Below, one piece after another: positions 15,816 to 23,922 of a stretch of 35,307 bases of DNA. This DNA comes from DAOTVC01 sp034437215. Its GTDB lineage: Bacteria > Chloroflexota > Anaerolineae > B4-G1 > SLSP01. The notes under the pieces were generated by a model that was not told the DNA's origin, did not search any database, and saw only the letters and a list, made by a program, of their open reading frames with translations. Each line of letters starts with the position of its first letter. Within the stretch, counting starts at the first letter, position 1. The position numbers were made by a program, and so were the translations under genes. The stretch covers positions 1 to 35,307 of the forward strand of contig DAOTVC010000065.1 in NCBI GenBank assembly GCA_034437215.1, given 5' to 3'.

Positions 15816-16382
15816 ATGTTAAAGATAGAGACGGAACGCCTCGTCCTCCGCCCTCATACCCTTGACCATCTGGAGACGCTGAACGCGTGGTGGAACGACG
15901 GGGAGCTGACCTACTACGACGACGACCAACCGCCGGACGCGCCGCCCGACTCTCTGGAGGAGACCCGGCGCTGGTTGGAGCGCGTCAGCCGGGCGGAGCC
16001 CGAAGCCACGACCCTCCACTACGCCATCCACAAGAAGGCAGACGAGAAGATCATCGGTTACGGGCAGGTCGCCTTCGTCGATCGCTACAACCGCCACTGC
16101 AAGCTGGGTATCACGGTGGGGGCCAAGGACGAGTGGGGCAAGGGCTACGCCCGTGAGGCCCTCTCCACGGTCATCGACTACTGCTTCGAGGAGCTGCAGC
16201 TCAACCGTATCGGTGCGGAGATCTACGACTTCAACACCCGCTCCCTGCGCCTCTTCGAGGGGCTGGGCTTTCAGCGGGAGGGCGTGATACGCCAGCAAGT
16301 GTTGAAGAGTGATGGCTTCCACGATGAGTACCTCTACGGGCTGCTGCGCTCGGAGTGGCAGGCTCCAAACAAGACGACGTGA
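15816..16382 (+). CDS. GNAT acetyltransferase (RimJ/RimL type)
   Basis: The 188-residue cytosolic protein starts with the typical LKIETERLVLRPHTLDHLETL of RimJ/RimL-like N-acetyltransferases, which acetylate protein N-termini, aminoglycosides or small amines with acetyl-CoA. The acetyl-CoA binding segment is LGITVGAKDEWGKGYAREAL, followed by IDYCFEELQLNRIGAEIYDFN and the GFQREGVIRQQ motif. GTAGGAGATCAC precedes the ATG. It heads a plus-strand run. The acceptor substrate cannot be told. Confidence 0.9.
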   Translation: MLKIETERLVLRPHTLDHLETLNAWWNDGELTYYDDDQPPDAPPDSLEETRRWLERVSRAEPEATTLHYAIHKKADEKIIGYGQVAFVDRYNRHCKLGITVGAKDEWGKGYAREALSTVIDYCFEELQLNRIGAEIYDFNTRSLRLFEGLGFQREGVIRQQVLKSDGFHDEYLYGLLRSEWQAPNKTT

Positions 16383-16648
16383 ATCCTCTCCACGCCTGGC
16401 TCCTCCTTATTCTGGGCCTCCTGCTGGCGCTGACCGCGCACCTCGTCGGTAAGGAGGCTGAACGCCGCGCCCGGGAGACCTATGATCAGCTGCTGCGTTC
16501 CGAGTGGCAGCGCTCCATCCCCCAGGACGCCTGGACGGCGGTGCGGCCCATCGTAGGCCGGTGGGGTGGGTTCGTCGTCCTGCTCAACCTGGTGCGTGGC
16601 CTGGCGTTGGTGATGGCCCTGGTTGGCGGCCTCTATCTTCTCTTGTAA
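16379..16648 (+). CDS. Small two-helix membrane protein
   Basis: I do not recognise a family. About 89 residues with a hydrophobic N-terminal helix (WLLLILGLLLALTAHLVG), a charged middle containing AERRARETYDQLLRSEWQ, and a C-terminal helix (VVLLNLVRGLALVMALVGGLYLLL). I prefer the GTG at 16379, which overlaps the GNAT stop codon as GTGA, implying coupled translation; an earlier GTG at 16355 is possible but has no ribosome site. Probably an inner-membrane protein. Confidence 0.6.
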   Translation: MNPLHAWLLLILGLLLALTAHLVGKEAERRARETYDQLLRSEWQRSIPQDAWTAVRPIVGRWGGFVVLLNLVRGLALVMALVGGLYLLL

Positions 16649-16696
16649 GCGAGGTTACAAGTTCAAAGCCAAAAATCGAAAGTTCAGGAGGTGCAT

Positions 16697-16999
16697 TTGG
16701 AGAACAAAAGAAGGCTCTGGAAGATCATCCACTGGCTGATCATTCTCAACTTCGTGCTGCAGGTGCTCTACGGCTTCTATATGGTCTTCTTCATCATTGG
16801 GGGAACGCGCTACCCGCTCTTCCGCCAGGCAGCCGGGACCCCCATCGAGGTCATTCTCAAACGGCGGCTCTACGCCATCGAGACCTGGATCGCCATGGTG
16901 GGGCTGGCCCTCTACCTGGCGGTCACCGAGGTCATCCCGCGCAAGTTCCACATTGATAGGGAAGAGGGAGGCTTCACCTTCACTTTCCATTGGGAGTGA
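16697..16999 (+). CDS. Small two-helix membrane protein with TTG start
   Basis: I do not recognise a family. About 100 residues, with helices at HWLIILNFVLQVLYGFYMVFFII and WIAMVGLALYLAVTEVI separated by a basic loop (LKRRLYAIE). The C-terminus KFHIDREEGGFTFTFHWE is polar. TTG at 16697 is preceded at 5 nt by a perfect AGGAGG (16686-16691), which decides the start; an in-frame GTG at 16691 would overlap that site. It follows another small membrane protein by about 48 nt, and the two may act together. Confidence 0.62.
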   Translation: MENKRRLWKIIHWLIILNFVLQVLYGFYMVFFIIGGTRYPLFRQAAGTPIEVILKRRLYAIETWIAMVGLALYLAVTEVIPRKFHIDREEGGFTFTFHWE

Positions 17000-17065
17000 A
17001 GGGGGAAGAAAGCGGTGAGAAGTGAGCAAGCTCTACGAAAGAGCGTGCGACTCAAAACACCCTGG

Positions 17066-17099
17066 TCCCTGATCCCTGGTTACCCATCCCTGATCCCTG
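17066..17099. repeat. Direct repeat TCCCTGATCCCTG
   Basis: The 13-base unit occurs at 17066-17078 and again at 17087-17099, a period of 21 bases, just upstream of the methyltransferase gene. It is itself two copies of a TCCCTG hexamer. No function is apparent. Confidence 0.55.
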
Positions 17100-17117
17100 A
17101 AGTTACAAAGGAGCGCG

Positions 17118-17963
17118 ATGCATATGCAGTTGAACGAGCTTATCCAGCGTGAAGTGCCGGCCGAACCCTGGGCAGAGGGGGAGAAGATCCCCTGGAACGA
17201 TCCCGATTTCAGCCGTCGTATGCTGCAGGAGCACCTCTCCCAGGCCCACGATGCCGCCAGCCGCCGCTTCGAGAAGATCGAGCAACAGGTGGCCTGGATC
17301 CACGAGGAGCTGCTGGGGGGAGAGGAGGCACGGATCCTAGACCTGGGCTGCGGACCCGGCCTCTACACGAGCAGGCTCGCCCGCCGCGGTCACAGCTGCC
17401 TCGGCATCGACTTCTCGCCGGCCTCCATCGAGTACGCACAAAAGGAGGCAGAGCGTGACGAGCTGGCCTGCCGCTACGTTCTCGAGGATGTGCGGCGCGC
17501 CGACTACGGAACCGGCTATGAGCTGGTCATGTTGATCTTCGGCGAGCTCAACGTCTTCAAGCCCGAAGACGCCCGTCTTCTACTGCGCAAGGCGCACGCG
17601 GTCCTCCTTCCCGGTGGGCACCTCCTCCTGGAGCCCCATACCTACGCTGCCGTGAAAGCGATGGGGGGACAGGTGGACTGGCACACCACAAAGAGCGGCC
17701 TCTTCTCCGAACGCCCCCACGTCACCCTCTACGAGTCCTTCTGGGACGACGAACGCCATGTGGCGACCGAACGCTACTTCATCATCGACCCGGAGACCGC
17801 CAAGGTCACGCGCCACGCGGCGAGCAACCAGGCCTACACCGACGCCGAGTACGAGGCTCTCCTGATGGAGTGCGGCTTCGAGGAGGTAAAAATCTACCCC
17901 TCGTTGACGGGCATACCGGACGCGACCGCTGAAGACTTTATCGCCATCGTAGCGCAGAGATGA
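17118..17963 (+). CDS. Class I SAM-dependent methyltransferase
   Basis: The 281-residue cytosolic protein has the Rossmann methyltransferase core with SAM motif I ILDLGCGPGLYTSRL (73-87), motif II acid in GIDFSPASI (95-103) and post-motifs DVRRADYG and LLPGGHLLLEP. An N-terminal extension of about 70 residues carries helical sequence. AAAGGAG lies 4-5 nt before the ATG. Its stop overlaps the start of the YdcF-like gene. The methyl acceptor is unknown. Confidence 0.88.
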   Translation: MHMQLNELIQREVPAEPWAEGEKIPWNDPDFSRRMLQEHLSQAHDAASRRFEKIEQQVAWIHEELLGGEEARILDLGCGPGLYTSRLARRGHSCLGIDFSPASIEYAQKEAERDELACRYVLEDVRRADYGTGYELVMLIFGELNVFKPEDARLLLRKAHAVLLPGGHLLLEPHTYAAVKAMGGQVDWHTTKSGLFSERPHVTLYESFWDDERHVATERYFIIDPETAKVTRHAASNQAYTDAEYEALLMECGFEEVKIYPSLTGIPDATAEDFIAIVAQR

Positions 17964-18550
17964 AGGGGGGCCTGTTGAAGATCGACCGGCGTCCCCTCGT
18001 CCTGGCGGCGCTAGGGGCGCTCCTCCTGCTCGTCGCCTCCCTGGTGATCGTGGTGGACGGAGTGACCGACAGGCTGGGACGGGCCGACGTCGGTATCGTC
18101 CTGGCCAGCAAGGTCGAGCGGGACGGGCGTCCGGCGCGCAGCCTGCAGGCCCGCCTGAACAAGGCCCGGGAGCTCTACGATCAGGGGCTTTTCGACACGC
18201 TCATCGTCAGCGGCGGAGTAGGGCGGGAGGGGTACGACGAGGCCGTCGTGATGCGCGACTATTTGGTGGAACGGGGCATTCCCGCCGAGCGCATTCACGT
18301 GGACAGCGAGGGCGTCAACACCTACCACACGGCTCGCAACGCCGCTCACACGATGGAGGCCGAGGGGTACGAGAGCGCCCTCATCGTGACCCAATACTTC
18401 CACATTCCTCGCGCCCGCATGGCCCTCCGCCGTTTCGGCGTCTCCGAGATCTACACCGCCCACGCCGAAATCGTGAGGTGGCGGGACCTCTACTCCTTCC
18501 CGCGCGAGGTCGCCGCCTGGATCGCCTACCAGTTCAAGCCGTATAACTAA
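17960..18550 (+). CDS. YdcF/SanA-like membrane protein (DUF218)
   Basis: The ATG overlaps the methyltransferase stop (ATGA), so translation is coupled. An N-terminal membrane helix (about 13-32, LVLAALGALLLLVASLVIVV) anchors an extracytoplasmic DUF218 domain: ADVGIVLASKVERDGRPARSL, the FDTLIVSGGVGREG motif, DSEGVNTYHTARNAAHTM and ALIVTQYFHIPRARMAL. The 196-residue length is near that of SanA. Relatives are linked to envelope integrity and lipid-carrier cycling, though the enzymatic role is not settled for this branch. Confidence 0.88.
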   Translation: MKGGLLKIDRRPLVLAALGALLLLVASLVIVVDGVTDRLGRADVGIVLASKVERDGRPARSLQARLNKARELYDQGLFDTLIVSGGVGREGYDEAVVMRDYLVERGIPAERIHVDSEGVNTYHTARNAAHTMEAEGYESALIVTQYFHIPRARMALRRFGVSEIYTAHAEIVRWRDLYSFPREVAAWIAYQFKPYN

Positions 18551-18554
18551 CTCT

Positions 18555-18716
18555 GACTGCCCTGAAAACACGTCTTCCAACACGGAGAACACCGAGAAAA
18601 CCAAGGAGATAGTGAAATATCTTTATAAAAAGCGCTCTTATGCCTGATTTTATGAAGTCCAATTTAAAAAATCTCCGTGCCCTCTGTGGTAAAAAGGCTT
18701 TTTTCAGCAGAGTCAA
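18555..18716 (-). mobile_element. MITE-like palindromic element, copy R3 (162 bp, inverted)
   Basis: Read on the minus strand, this is nearly identical over 162 bases to R1 at 13706-13867, with only a handful of substitutions (for example GAGGGCACGG against GAGAGCACGG). It starts 5 bases after the YdcF-like stop. The inverted pair R1/R3 brackets the LCP-to-YdcF block. The rest of the 412-base gap holds a third GTGAAACGTGA repeat and the promoter region of the next gene. Confidence 0.82.
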
Positions 18717-18748
18717 CTCTACTCCACAGAACACTGAATCGGACGACA

Positions 18749-18788
18749 AGCGTGAAGCGTAGAGGACTCCTCACGTTTCACGCTTCAT
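18749..18788. repeat. GTGAAACGTGA-type palindromic repeat, copy 3
   Basis: AGCGTGAAGCGT and ACGTTTCACGCTT are imperfect inverted arms around AGAGGACTCCTC. The sequence is the same family as at 7862-7902 and 8981-9023, here in opposite relative order. Confidence 0.65.
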
Positions 18789-18824
18789 CTTTGACACTCT
18801 GTTCCCTCAAGTGAAACACCGATC

Positions 18825-18947
18825 TATACCGCAACTTATACCCAAAAGGTATAGCTCGATATATAGACGTGCGCCTTCTTTTTTCCTATACTAGAGGTAT
18901 AGATGCGCCTCGAGGGGGAAATCGAGGCACAGGACACGGAATATACC
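18825..18947 (+). promoter_or_regulatory. Promoter region with five TATACC motifs
   Basis: TATACC occurs at 18825-18830, 18837-18842 and 18942-18947, and its complement GGTATA at 18848-18853 and 18896-18901. Two of them form a perfect TATACC-CAAAA-GGTATA dyad. A TAGACG-N17-TATACT promoter (18864-18892) sits between them. A 7-bp hairpin, GCCTCGA (18907-18913) with TCGAGGC (18922-18928), lies in the presumed leader. AGGAGG at 18951 precedes the gene. Confidence 0.5.
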
Positions 18948-18962
18948 TAAAGGAGGGTAATC

Positions 18963-19715
18963 ATGTTCAAACGCACACTTCAAGTACTGCTGACGCTGGC
19001 ACTGCTCTTCACGAGCGCCACCGCCGCTTTGGCCCAGGAGACCGAGATCGGCGAGACGGCGGTGACCATTCCGGCTGGGGGTGAGGCCCGGATCGACTTC
19101 GAGGCCTACTGCCTGGAGACGGGCAAGGTCTTCCCTGAACAGCTCTACACGCCTGCCGCGCGGGCGCCCGAGGACGTCCTTCGCGTTCTCAAGGCTGCCA
19201 TCCTCAACGACATGGTCGCGAGTGATCCTCTGCAGACCCAGATGGCCGTCTGGTATCAGGTGAATGGCGACTGGCCCTACGCAGAGGGCGAGGTCGATCG
19301 CGAGGGGGCCCAGGAGCTCCTGGACGCCGCCGAGGACATTACGATTGCACCTCTCTCAGCAGAGGGCACGTCCATCAACGAGGCCGTGGCCAACGGCACC
19401 ATCTCCATCGCCGCTGAGAACTTCAGATCCACGAGCGCTGACACCCCCGACGGTCTCCCCTACCGAGGCCGGGGCACCCTGGTCATGATGAACGAGACCG
19501 ACGAAGAGGTCACTGTCTACTTCCCCTTCGGCATGGTCTTCCGGTCAGCCAACGAGAACGAGCAGGACATCGTGGCCTACTCGACGGAACAGAAGCAGCT
19601 GCCCGAGGCGGGAGGCATCCCCTTGAGCCTGGTGAGCGGCCTGGTCGTCGCATTGACCGGCCTGGCCTTCATCGGAGGCGGGCTCGTGCTGCGTAGGACA
19701 CGCCAGAGAGCGTAA
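18963..19715 (+). CDS. Secreted cell-surface protein, candidate thioester domain with LPXTG-like anchor
   Basis: The 250-residue product has a signal peptide (positive start, hydrophobic 7-20, cleavage likely after ALA at 22-24). The mature protein has a single cysteine, Cys50, in AYCLETGKVFP. Forty-three residues later comes TQMAVW with Gln93. Paired Cys and TQxAxW motifs are typical of Cys-Gln thioester domains of surface adhesins, which bind host or surface nucleophiles covalently. The C-terminus is a sorting signal: LPEAGG (213-218), a hydrophobic stretch (220-241) and RRTRQRA. So it is probably sortase-anchored. The Cys-Gln distance is shorter than in known thioester domains, so that part is inference; export and anchoring are well supported. 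It is a monocistronic gene with a strong ribosome site and terminator. Confidence 0.72.
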   Translation: MFKRTLQVLLTLALLFTSATAALAQETEIGETAVTIPAGGEARIDFEAYCLETGKVFPEQLYTPAARAPEDVLRVLKAAILNDMVASDPLQTQMAVWYQVNGDWPYAEGEVDREGAQELLDAAEDITIAPLSAEGTSINEAVANGTISIAAENFRSTSADTPDGLPYRGRGTLVMMNETDEEVTVYFPFGMVFRSANENEQDIVAYSTEQKQLPEAGGIPLSLVSGLVVALTGLAFIGGGLVLRRTRQRA

Positions 19716-19726
19716 TGCCTTCACAA

Positions 19727-19760
19727 CCAAAAGCCCCGGGGGAAACCCCGGGGCTTTTGG
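19727..19760. terminator. Bidirectional hairpin terminator
   Basis: A perfect 15-bp stem from CCAAAAGCCCCGGGG to CCCCGGGGCTTTTGG is closed by a GAAA tetraloop, 12 bases after the surface-protein stop. The A/T run within the stem supplies a TTTT tract on either strand. It separates this gene from the convergent glycosyltransferase gene. Confidence 0.92.
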
Positions 19761-19875
19761 CGATTTCCTTCGCCGGGTCCCTCAAGATCCTTCACTACGT
19801 TCAGGACAGGCTGCTCAGGCGGACAGGCAGGTGGTGTTTGGGGCAGCGTGACCAGACGACTAAATGACTATCTGA

Positions 19876-21126
19876 CTACTCTCGAAGGAGCCGCTGCAGC
19901 AGCGGGGTGACCGCCTCGTAGGAGAAGTGGGCCTTGGCGACCTCGTAGTTGTGCTGCACGACCTCCTCGCGCAATGCCTGATCCTGGAGAAGCTCCAGCA
20001 CCTGGCTGACCGCCGTGTCGGTCACCTCCCCGTCGATCTCCACGCAGCGGAAGCCCAACGGCCCGAGGTCCGCCTCGTAGACCGGGTAACGATTGACCAG
20101 CAGGGGCCGGTAGAAGTAGATCGTCTCCAGAAAGGCGTTGCCGAAGCCCTCGATGAGGCTGGGATAGGTGACGAAGTCGGCCTGGGGATAAGCGTCCCAG
20201 AGGCTGTAGATCTTCGTACCGTCAGGGGCTCTCCCCCGCTCCGGCGCGAAGCGGTCGGCAAGATAGCGCAGATCGACCCCTACCCTCTCTGCTTGAGCCT
20301 GCAGTCCCTGCAGGTAGGCCATCCCCTCGTCGCCGGCGTGGTGGCTGATGACCAGGACGTGGCGGCTTCGCGGCTGTCGCTCCGCCAACCGGCGCACCAG
20401 CTCGATGGCCATCTCGATGCCTTTGCGGGGCACCACGCGCGTGGGCTGGAGGACAACCCGCGCGTCCCGGGGCAGTCCCAGATCCTGCCACATCCCGGCA
20501 ACGTAGGCATCGGGCCCGGGGGGCGGCGTCTCGAAGTCGAAGATGTTGGGCAGCAGCTCCGCCTCGATCCCCTTCTGCTTGCGCAGGGTCTCCTGTGCCA
20601 GACTGTTGATCACCAGGTGGCGCACGGAGGGGAGATCCGGGGGGAAGCAGCGCTCCAACAGCTCGGGCACGGCGGAGCCGGCGAAGCGCTCCCGCTCCCA
20701 GTAGAAATCGTGGTGGTGGGCCAGGGTCGGCATCCCCGTCTCCGCGATGTAGTCGGTGAGGGCCACAGCCAGCGGGATATGCATGGGGATGGCGAGGGCA
20801 TTCTGGGGAAAGAGCAGGTCGATCTCGAAGCGCTGCACGTAGGTCGTGATGGCCTCCTGCAGCTCCTCCGCCATCTCCGTGATCTGCTCCCCCAGATCAG
20901 CCGGGGGCCGTCCACCACCGAAAGCGGCAGCGTGCAGGGCCCGCGCCCGGGGATGCTCGAAGTGCATCTCGGGGACGAGGAGACCGGGAGGCCCGCTCTC
21001 CTCCAACTCCCCGGCACAGTAGAAGACCTCGTGTCCCAGCTCTTCGACGAGGGTCGCCAGCTTCGCCGTCTCCAGTGAGACGCCGTCGGTGCCCGCCAGG
21101 CGGGTGGAGATGAAACCGATGTTCAC
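19876..21126 (-). CDS. Glycosyltransferase family 4 protein
   Basis: The 416-residue protein has the GT-B fold of retaining GT4 enzymes. The N-terminal lobe starts NIGFISTRLAGTDGVSLET, and the C-terminal lobe has LQPTRVVPRKGIEMAIELVRRL and the donor-binding segment YPSLIEGFGNAFLETIYF, whose glutamates match the conserved E-x7-E motif. A GTG start at 21126 is preceded by AAAGGAG. It is the last gene of the LacI-led carbohydrate run, about 70 bases after the GH13_18 gene. Family members beside sugar phosphorylases can make glucosyl- or mannosylglycerate-type solutes, but neither donor nor acceptor can be fixed from sequence alone. Confidence 0.88.
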   Translation of the reverse strand: MNIGFISTRLAGTDGVSLETAKLATLVEELGHEVFYCAGELEESGPPGLLVPEMHFEHPRARALHAAAFGGGRPPADLGEQITEMAEELQEAITTYVQRFEIDLLFPQNALAIPMHIPLAVALTDYIAETGMPTLAHHHDFYWERERFAGSAVPELLERCFPPDLPSVRHLVINSLAQETLRKQKGIEAELLPNIFDFETPPPGPDAYVAGMWQDLGLPRDARVVLQPTRVVPRKGIEMAIELVRRLAERQPRSRHVLVISHHAGDEGMAYLQGLQAQAERVGVDLRYLADRFAPERGRAPDGTKIYSLWDAYPQADFVTYPSLIEGFGNAFLETIYFYRPLLVNRYPVYEADLGPLGFRCVEIDGEVTDTAVSQVLELLQDQALREEVVQHNYEVAKAHFSYEAVTPLLQRLLRE

Positions 21127-21195
21127 TGTTTTCTCCTTTGCGAAGTCACAGAGTGAGAAGCAAGAAGTGAGCAGAGAGTAAGCAGTGGAGATCGG

Positions 21196-22950
21196 TCACG
21201 TACGGGCCTCCAGCCAGAGCACTTGATAGGGGGCCAACTTGAGCGTCAAGGCTCCCTCGTCCATGCTAAGGGTGGCACCGGAGAGGACGTCGCGCAGCGC
21301 CGTCACCTTCCTCCAAGGCAATTCTCGACGCCCGATCCGTACCCGCTGCTCGTCCCCGGAGACCTCGTGGAAGCAGAGGAGGGTCTCACTGCCATCGGGC
21401 GCGGAGCGCGTCAAGGCAAAGAGCCCCGGTCCCAGATCGAGAATCTGCTGGGGGCCGTTGGGATGGAAAGCCGGGTGGGCACGACGGGCCTTCAGGAGCT
21501 GTCGGTAGGCGTTGAAGACCCGGTGACGTCGAGAATCGGGTGCCTCGAGCGCCGCCTCCAGCGCTGCCCGGTCGAACTTCTCGCGATTGATAGTACGGTA
21601 GCGGCCCGTCTGCTCCACCCCCGCCCGCCAGCTCCGCGATCCGAAGAGGCTGTGCACGTAGATACCCGGCACGCCCTGCAGCGAGAGCATGATGGCCTGG
21701 GAGGCCACGAAGCGATCGACCTGCCGTGAGAGAGGCTCCGAGCTGGCCGGGTCGGAGAGGGCATCAAAGTAGGAGATGTTCAGCTCGTAGACGCTCTGCG
21801 AGCCGTCCTTGTTGGTCTTGTAGGAGACGTAGCCGCCGTGGTTCTTCGTCCGCTCCACGAGGGCCGCCACCTCCTCGGGTGAGAGAATCCCCTCCACGGG
21901 GCGTACACCCACCCCGTCGTGGGAGGCGAGGAAGTTGAAGAAAGTCGTCTGGCGGGAGGGCGGGTCCAGCCGAGCGGCCCACGCCGTCAGCTTTGCAGCC
22001 TCTCCGGTGACGAAGGTGTGTAGGACCAGCGGGGGCAGCGGGAACTGGTAGACCATCTGGGCTTCGTTGGCGCCATCGCCGAAGTAGGAGATGTTCTCCT
22101 CGTGGGGCACGTTGGTTTCGGTAACGATGAGGGTGCCCGGTGCCACCCTGTCGAAGATGGAGCGGAAGAGCTGCACGAGGCGGTGGGTCTCCGGCAGGTG
22201 AATGCAGGAGGTGCCGACCTCCTTCCAGACGTAGGCGATGGCGTCCAGACGGATGAACTCGGCCCCTTGCTCCACGTAGAAGAGCAGGACGTCGACGATG
22301 CGCCGCAGAACCTCGGGGTTGGCGTAGTTGAGATCGATCTGATCATCGCTGAAGGTCGTCCAGACCTGCTTCTCCCCCTCCGGCGTCTCTACCGTCGTCA
22401 GCAGCGGTCTTGCCCGGGGCCGGACCACCGCCGAGAGGTCGGTGCCCTCCTCCACCTCGATGAAGTAGCCCCCGTACTCAGGATCACCTTCGAGGTAGCC
22501 CTGGAACCAGTCGCTCTCCCGGGAGATGTGGTTGATGACGGCGTCGAACATGAGGCGAAAGTGCTCGTCCAGACACGCCACGTCCTCCCAATCACCGAAC
22601 TCGGGATTGACCTCCAGGTAGTCAATTACGGAGAAGCCGTCGTCGGAGGAGTAGGGAAAGAAGGGCAGCAGGTGCACGCCGCTCAACACCCCCTCAACGT
22701 AGCGCTCCAGCACCTGGGCCAGTGTCTGCAGCGGCGCCTCTCCCGGCGCTTGCACCTGATCTCCATAGGTGATCAGCAGGGCGTCCTTCTCGGTGAGCAG
22801 GGCCTCCGGTGGCGGCACGTCCTGGAGCTCAGGATGTGTGGTGCGAAAATCCCGCAGACGCTGTAGCAGAAGAGCCCCTACCTCCTGCCCCCGTTTCTCG
22901 CCATACAGAAAGCGTAAGTGATCTACGATCTCGTTCTCGACTTCCGCCAT
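21196..22950 (-). CDS. GH13_18 sugar phosphorylase (sucrose/glucosylglycerate phosphorylase type)
   Basis: These enzymes use phosphate to split an alpha-glucoside into glucose 1-phosphate and the acceptor. The 584-residue protein has LLPFFPYSSDDGFSVIDY (94-111), nucleophile Asp236 in FIRLDAIAYVWKE, acid/base Glu278 in VTETNVPHEEN and the His-Asp pair 344-345 in LASHDGVGVRP. This is the sucrose-phosphorylase-type subfamily, not amylase. I chose the ATG at 22948-22950 behind GGGGAGACGGAG; an earlier in-frame start at 22995 lacks support. Length is nearer to glucosylglycerate phosphorylases (YcjM-like) than to the roughly 500-residue bifidobacterial sucrose phosphorylase. The substrate remains open between sucrose, glucosylglycerate and a related glucoside. 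Confidence 0.9.
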   Translation of the reverse strand: MAEVENEIVDHLRFLYGEKRGQEVGALLLQRLRDFRTTHPELQDVPPPEALLTEKDALLITYGDQVQAPGEAPLQTLAQVLERYVEGVLSGVHLLPFFPYSSDDGFSVIDYLEVNPEFGDWEDVACLDEHFRLMFDAVINHISRESDWFQGYLEGDPEYGGYFIEVEEGTDLSAVVRPRARPLLTTVETPEGEKQVWTTFSDDQIDLNYANPEVLRRIVDVLLFYVEQGAEFIRLDAIAYVWKEVGTSCIHLPETHRLVQLFRSIFDRVAPGTLIVTETNVPHEENISYFGDGANEAQMVYQFPLPPLVLHTFVTGEAAKLTAWAARLDPPSRQTTFFNFLASHDGVGVRPVEGILSPEEVAALVERTKNHGGYVSYKTNKDGSQSVYELNISYFDALSDPASSEPLSRQVDRFVASQAIMLSLQGVPGIYVHSLFGSRSWRAGVEQTGRYRTINREKFDRAALEAALEAPDSRRHRVFNAYRQLLKARRAHPAFHPNGPQQILDLGPGLFALTRSAPDGSETLLCFHEVSGDEQRVRIGRRELPWRKVTALRDVLSGATLSMDEGALTLKLAPYQVLWLEART

Positions 22951-22999
22951 CTCCGTCTCCCCTGAAAGTAGTCCGCGCTCTTGCTCCCCCAACAAGATT

Positions 23000-23911
23000 C
23001 TACCCTTTTACGCCACCCGCCGTCAACCCCTCCGTGAGGAAGCGTTCGAGGGCCAGGAAGAGGGTGACCACCGGCAGGGTCATGATGGTTGAAGCCGCCA
23101 TCACCACGTGAGGACGGGGGGTAGGATCGTTGAAGATGGCATTGACCTTGATGGGCATGGTGAACATTGTCCGTTCATTCAGGAAGATAAAGGCGTAGAG
23201 GAACTCGTTCCAGGCGATCATGAAGGTGTAGATGGCGACGGAGACCAGCGCGGGGATGGAGAGGGGTAACGTGACCCGCCAGATGACCTCCAGACGACCG
23301 CAGCCGTCGATGAGCGCCGCCTCCTCGATCTCGGAGGGGACGGTGCGGAAGTAGTTGGCAAGCATGTAGAGGGCCACGGGAAGCGTCTGAGCCAGGTAGG
23401 TGAAGACCAGGACGGCGAGGTTGTCCTGCACCTGGAAGCCCAGCCGGGTGCCGATCTGGGCCAACATGGCGAAGATGGGGATGATCAGGAGAATGCCCGG
23501 AAAGAGATAGATGATGAGAATGCTGTTGAGCATCAAATTCTTACCCTTGAAGCGAAAACGAGCAGCAGCATAAGCCCCGAGGGTGGAGATGATGACAGCG
23601 AGAATGGAGGTGGGCACCGCAACCTTCACGCTGTTCCAGACATTCTCGCCAAAGTTTTGGTAGCTGGGGTGAGCGGGGTCGAAGAGCTCCCGGTAAGCCT
23701 CCAGTCGCAGGGCACTGGGAATATAGACGGGCTCTCTGCCGCCGATCTCGCCGTAGGACTTGAAGGAGGAGCTCACCATCCAGTAGAAGGGGAAGAGGAC
23801 GCCCGTCAGTAAGAAGAGCAGGGTGACCAGGAAGATAAAACGGGGCCAGTTGAGCCAACGGGCCAACCGTTCGATGAAGTTCAGATTCTCGTCACGTCTT
23901 GAGTTGGACAT
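23000..23911 (-). CDS. Carbohydrate ABC transporter permease (MalG type)
   Basis: The 303-residue inner-membrane protein has about six helices, starting near FIFLVTLLFLLTGVLFPFYWMV. The EAA loop that contacts the ATPase is EEAALIDGCGRLEVIWRVTLPLS. AAAGGAGGGTAAA stands immediately before the ATG and overlaps the end of the upstream permease gene 11 bases away. It forms the importer with the MalF-type permease and the binding protein encoded upstream. No ATPase gene is in the cluster. Confidence 0.95.
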   Translation of the reverse strand: MSNSRRDENLNFIERLARWLNWPRFIFLVTLLFLLTGVLFPFYWMVSSSFKSYGEIGGREPVYIPSALRLEAYRELFDPAHPSYQNFGENVWNSVKVAVPTSILAVIISTLGAYAAARFRFKGKNLMLNSILIIYLFPGILLIIPIFAMLAQIGTRLGFQVQDNLAVLVFTYLAQTLPVALYMLANYFRTVPSEIEEAALIDGCGRLEVIWRVTLPLSIPALVSVAIYTFMIAWNEFLYAFIFLNERTMFTMPIKVNAIFNDPTPRPHVVMAASTIMTLPVVTLFLALERFLTEGLTAGGVKG

Positions 23912-23922
23912 TTTACCCTCCT

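Noticed and set aside
17066..17099. CRISPR-like array
   Set aside because: There are only two short 13-base units at a 21-base period, with no spacers of constant length and no cas genes.
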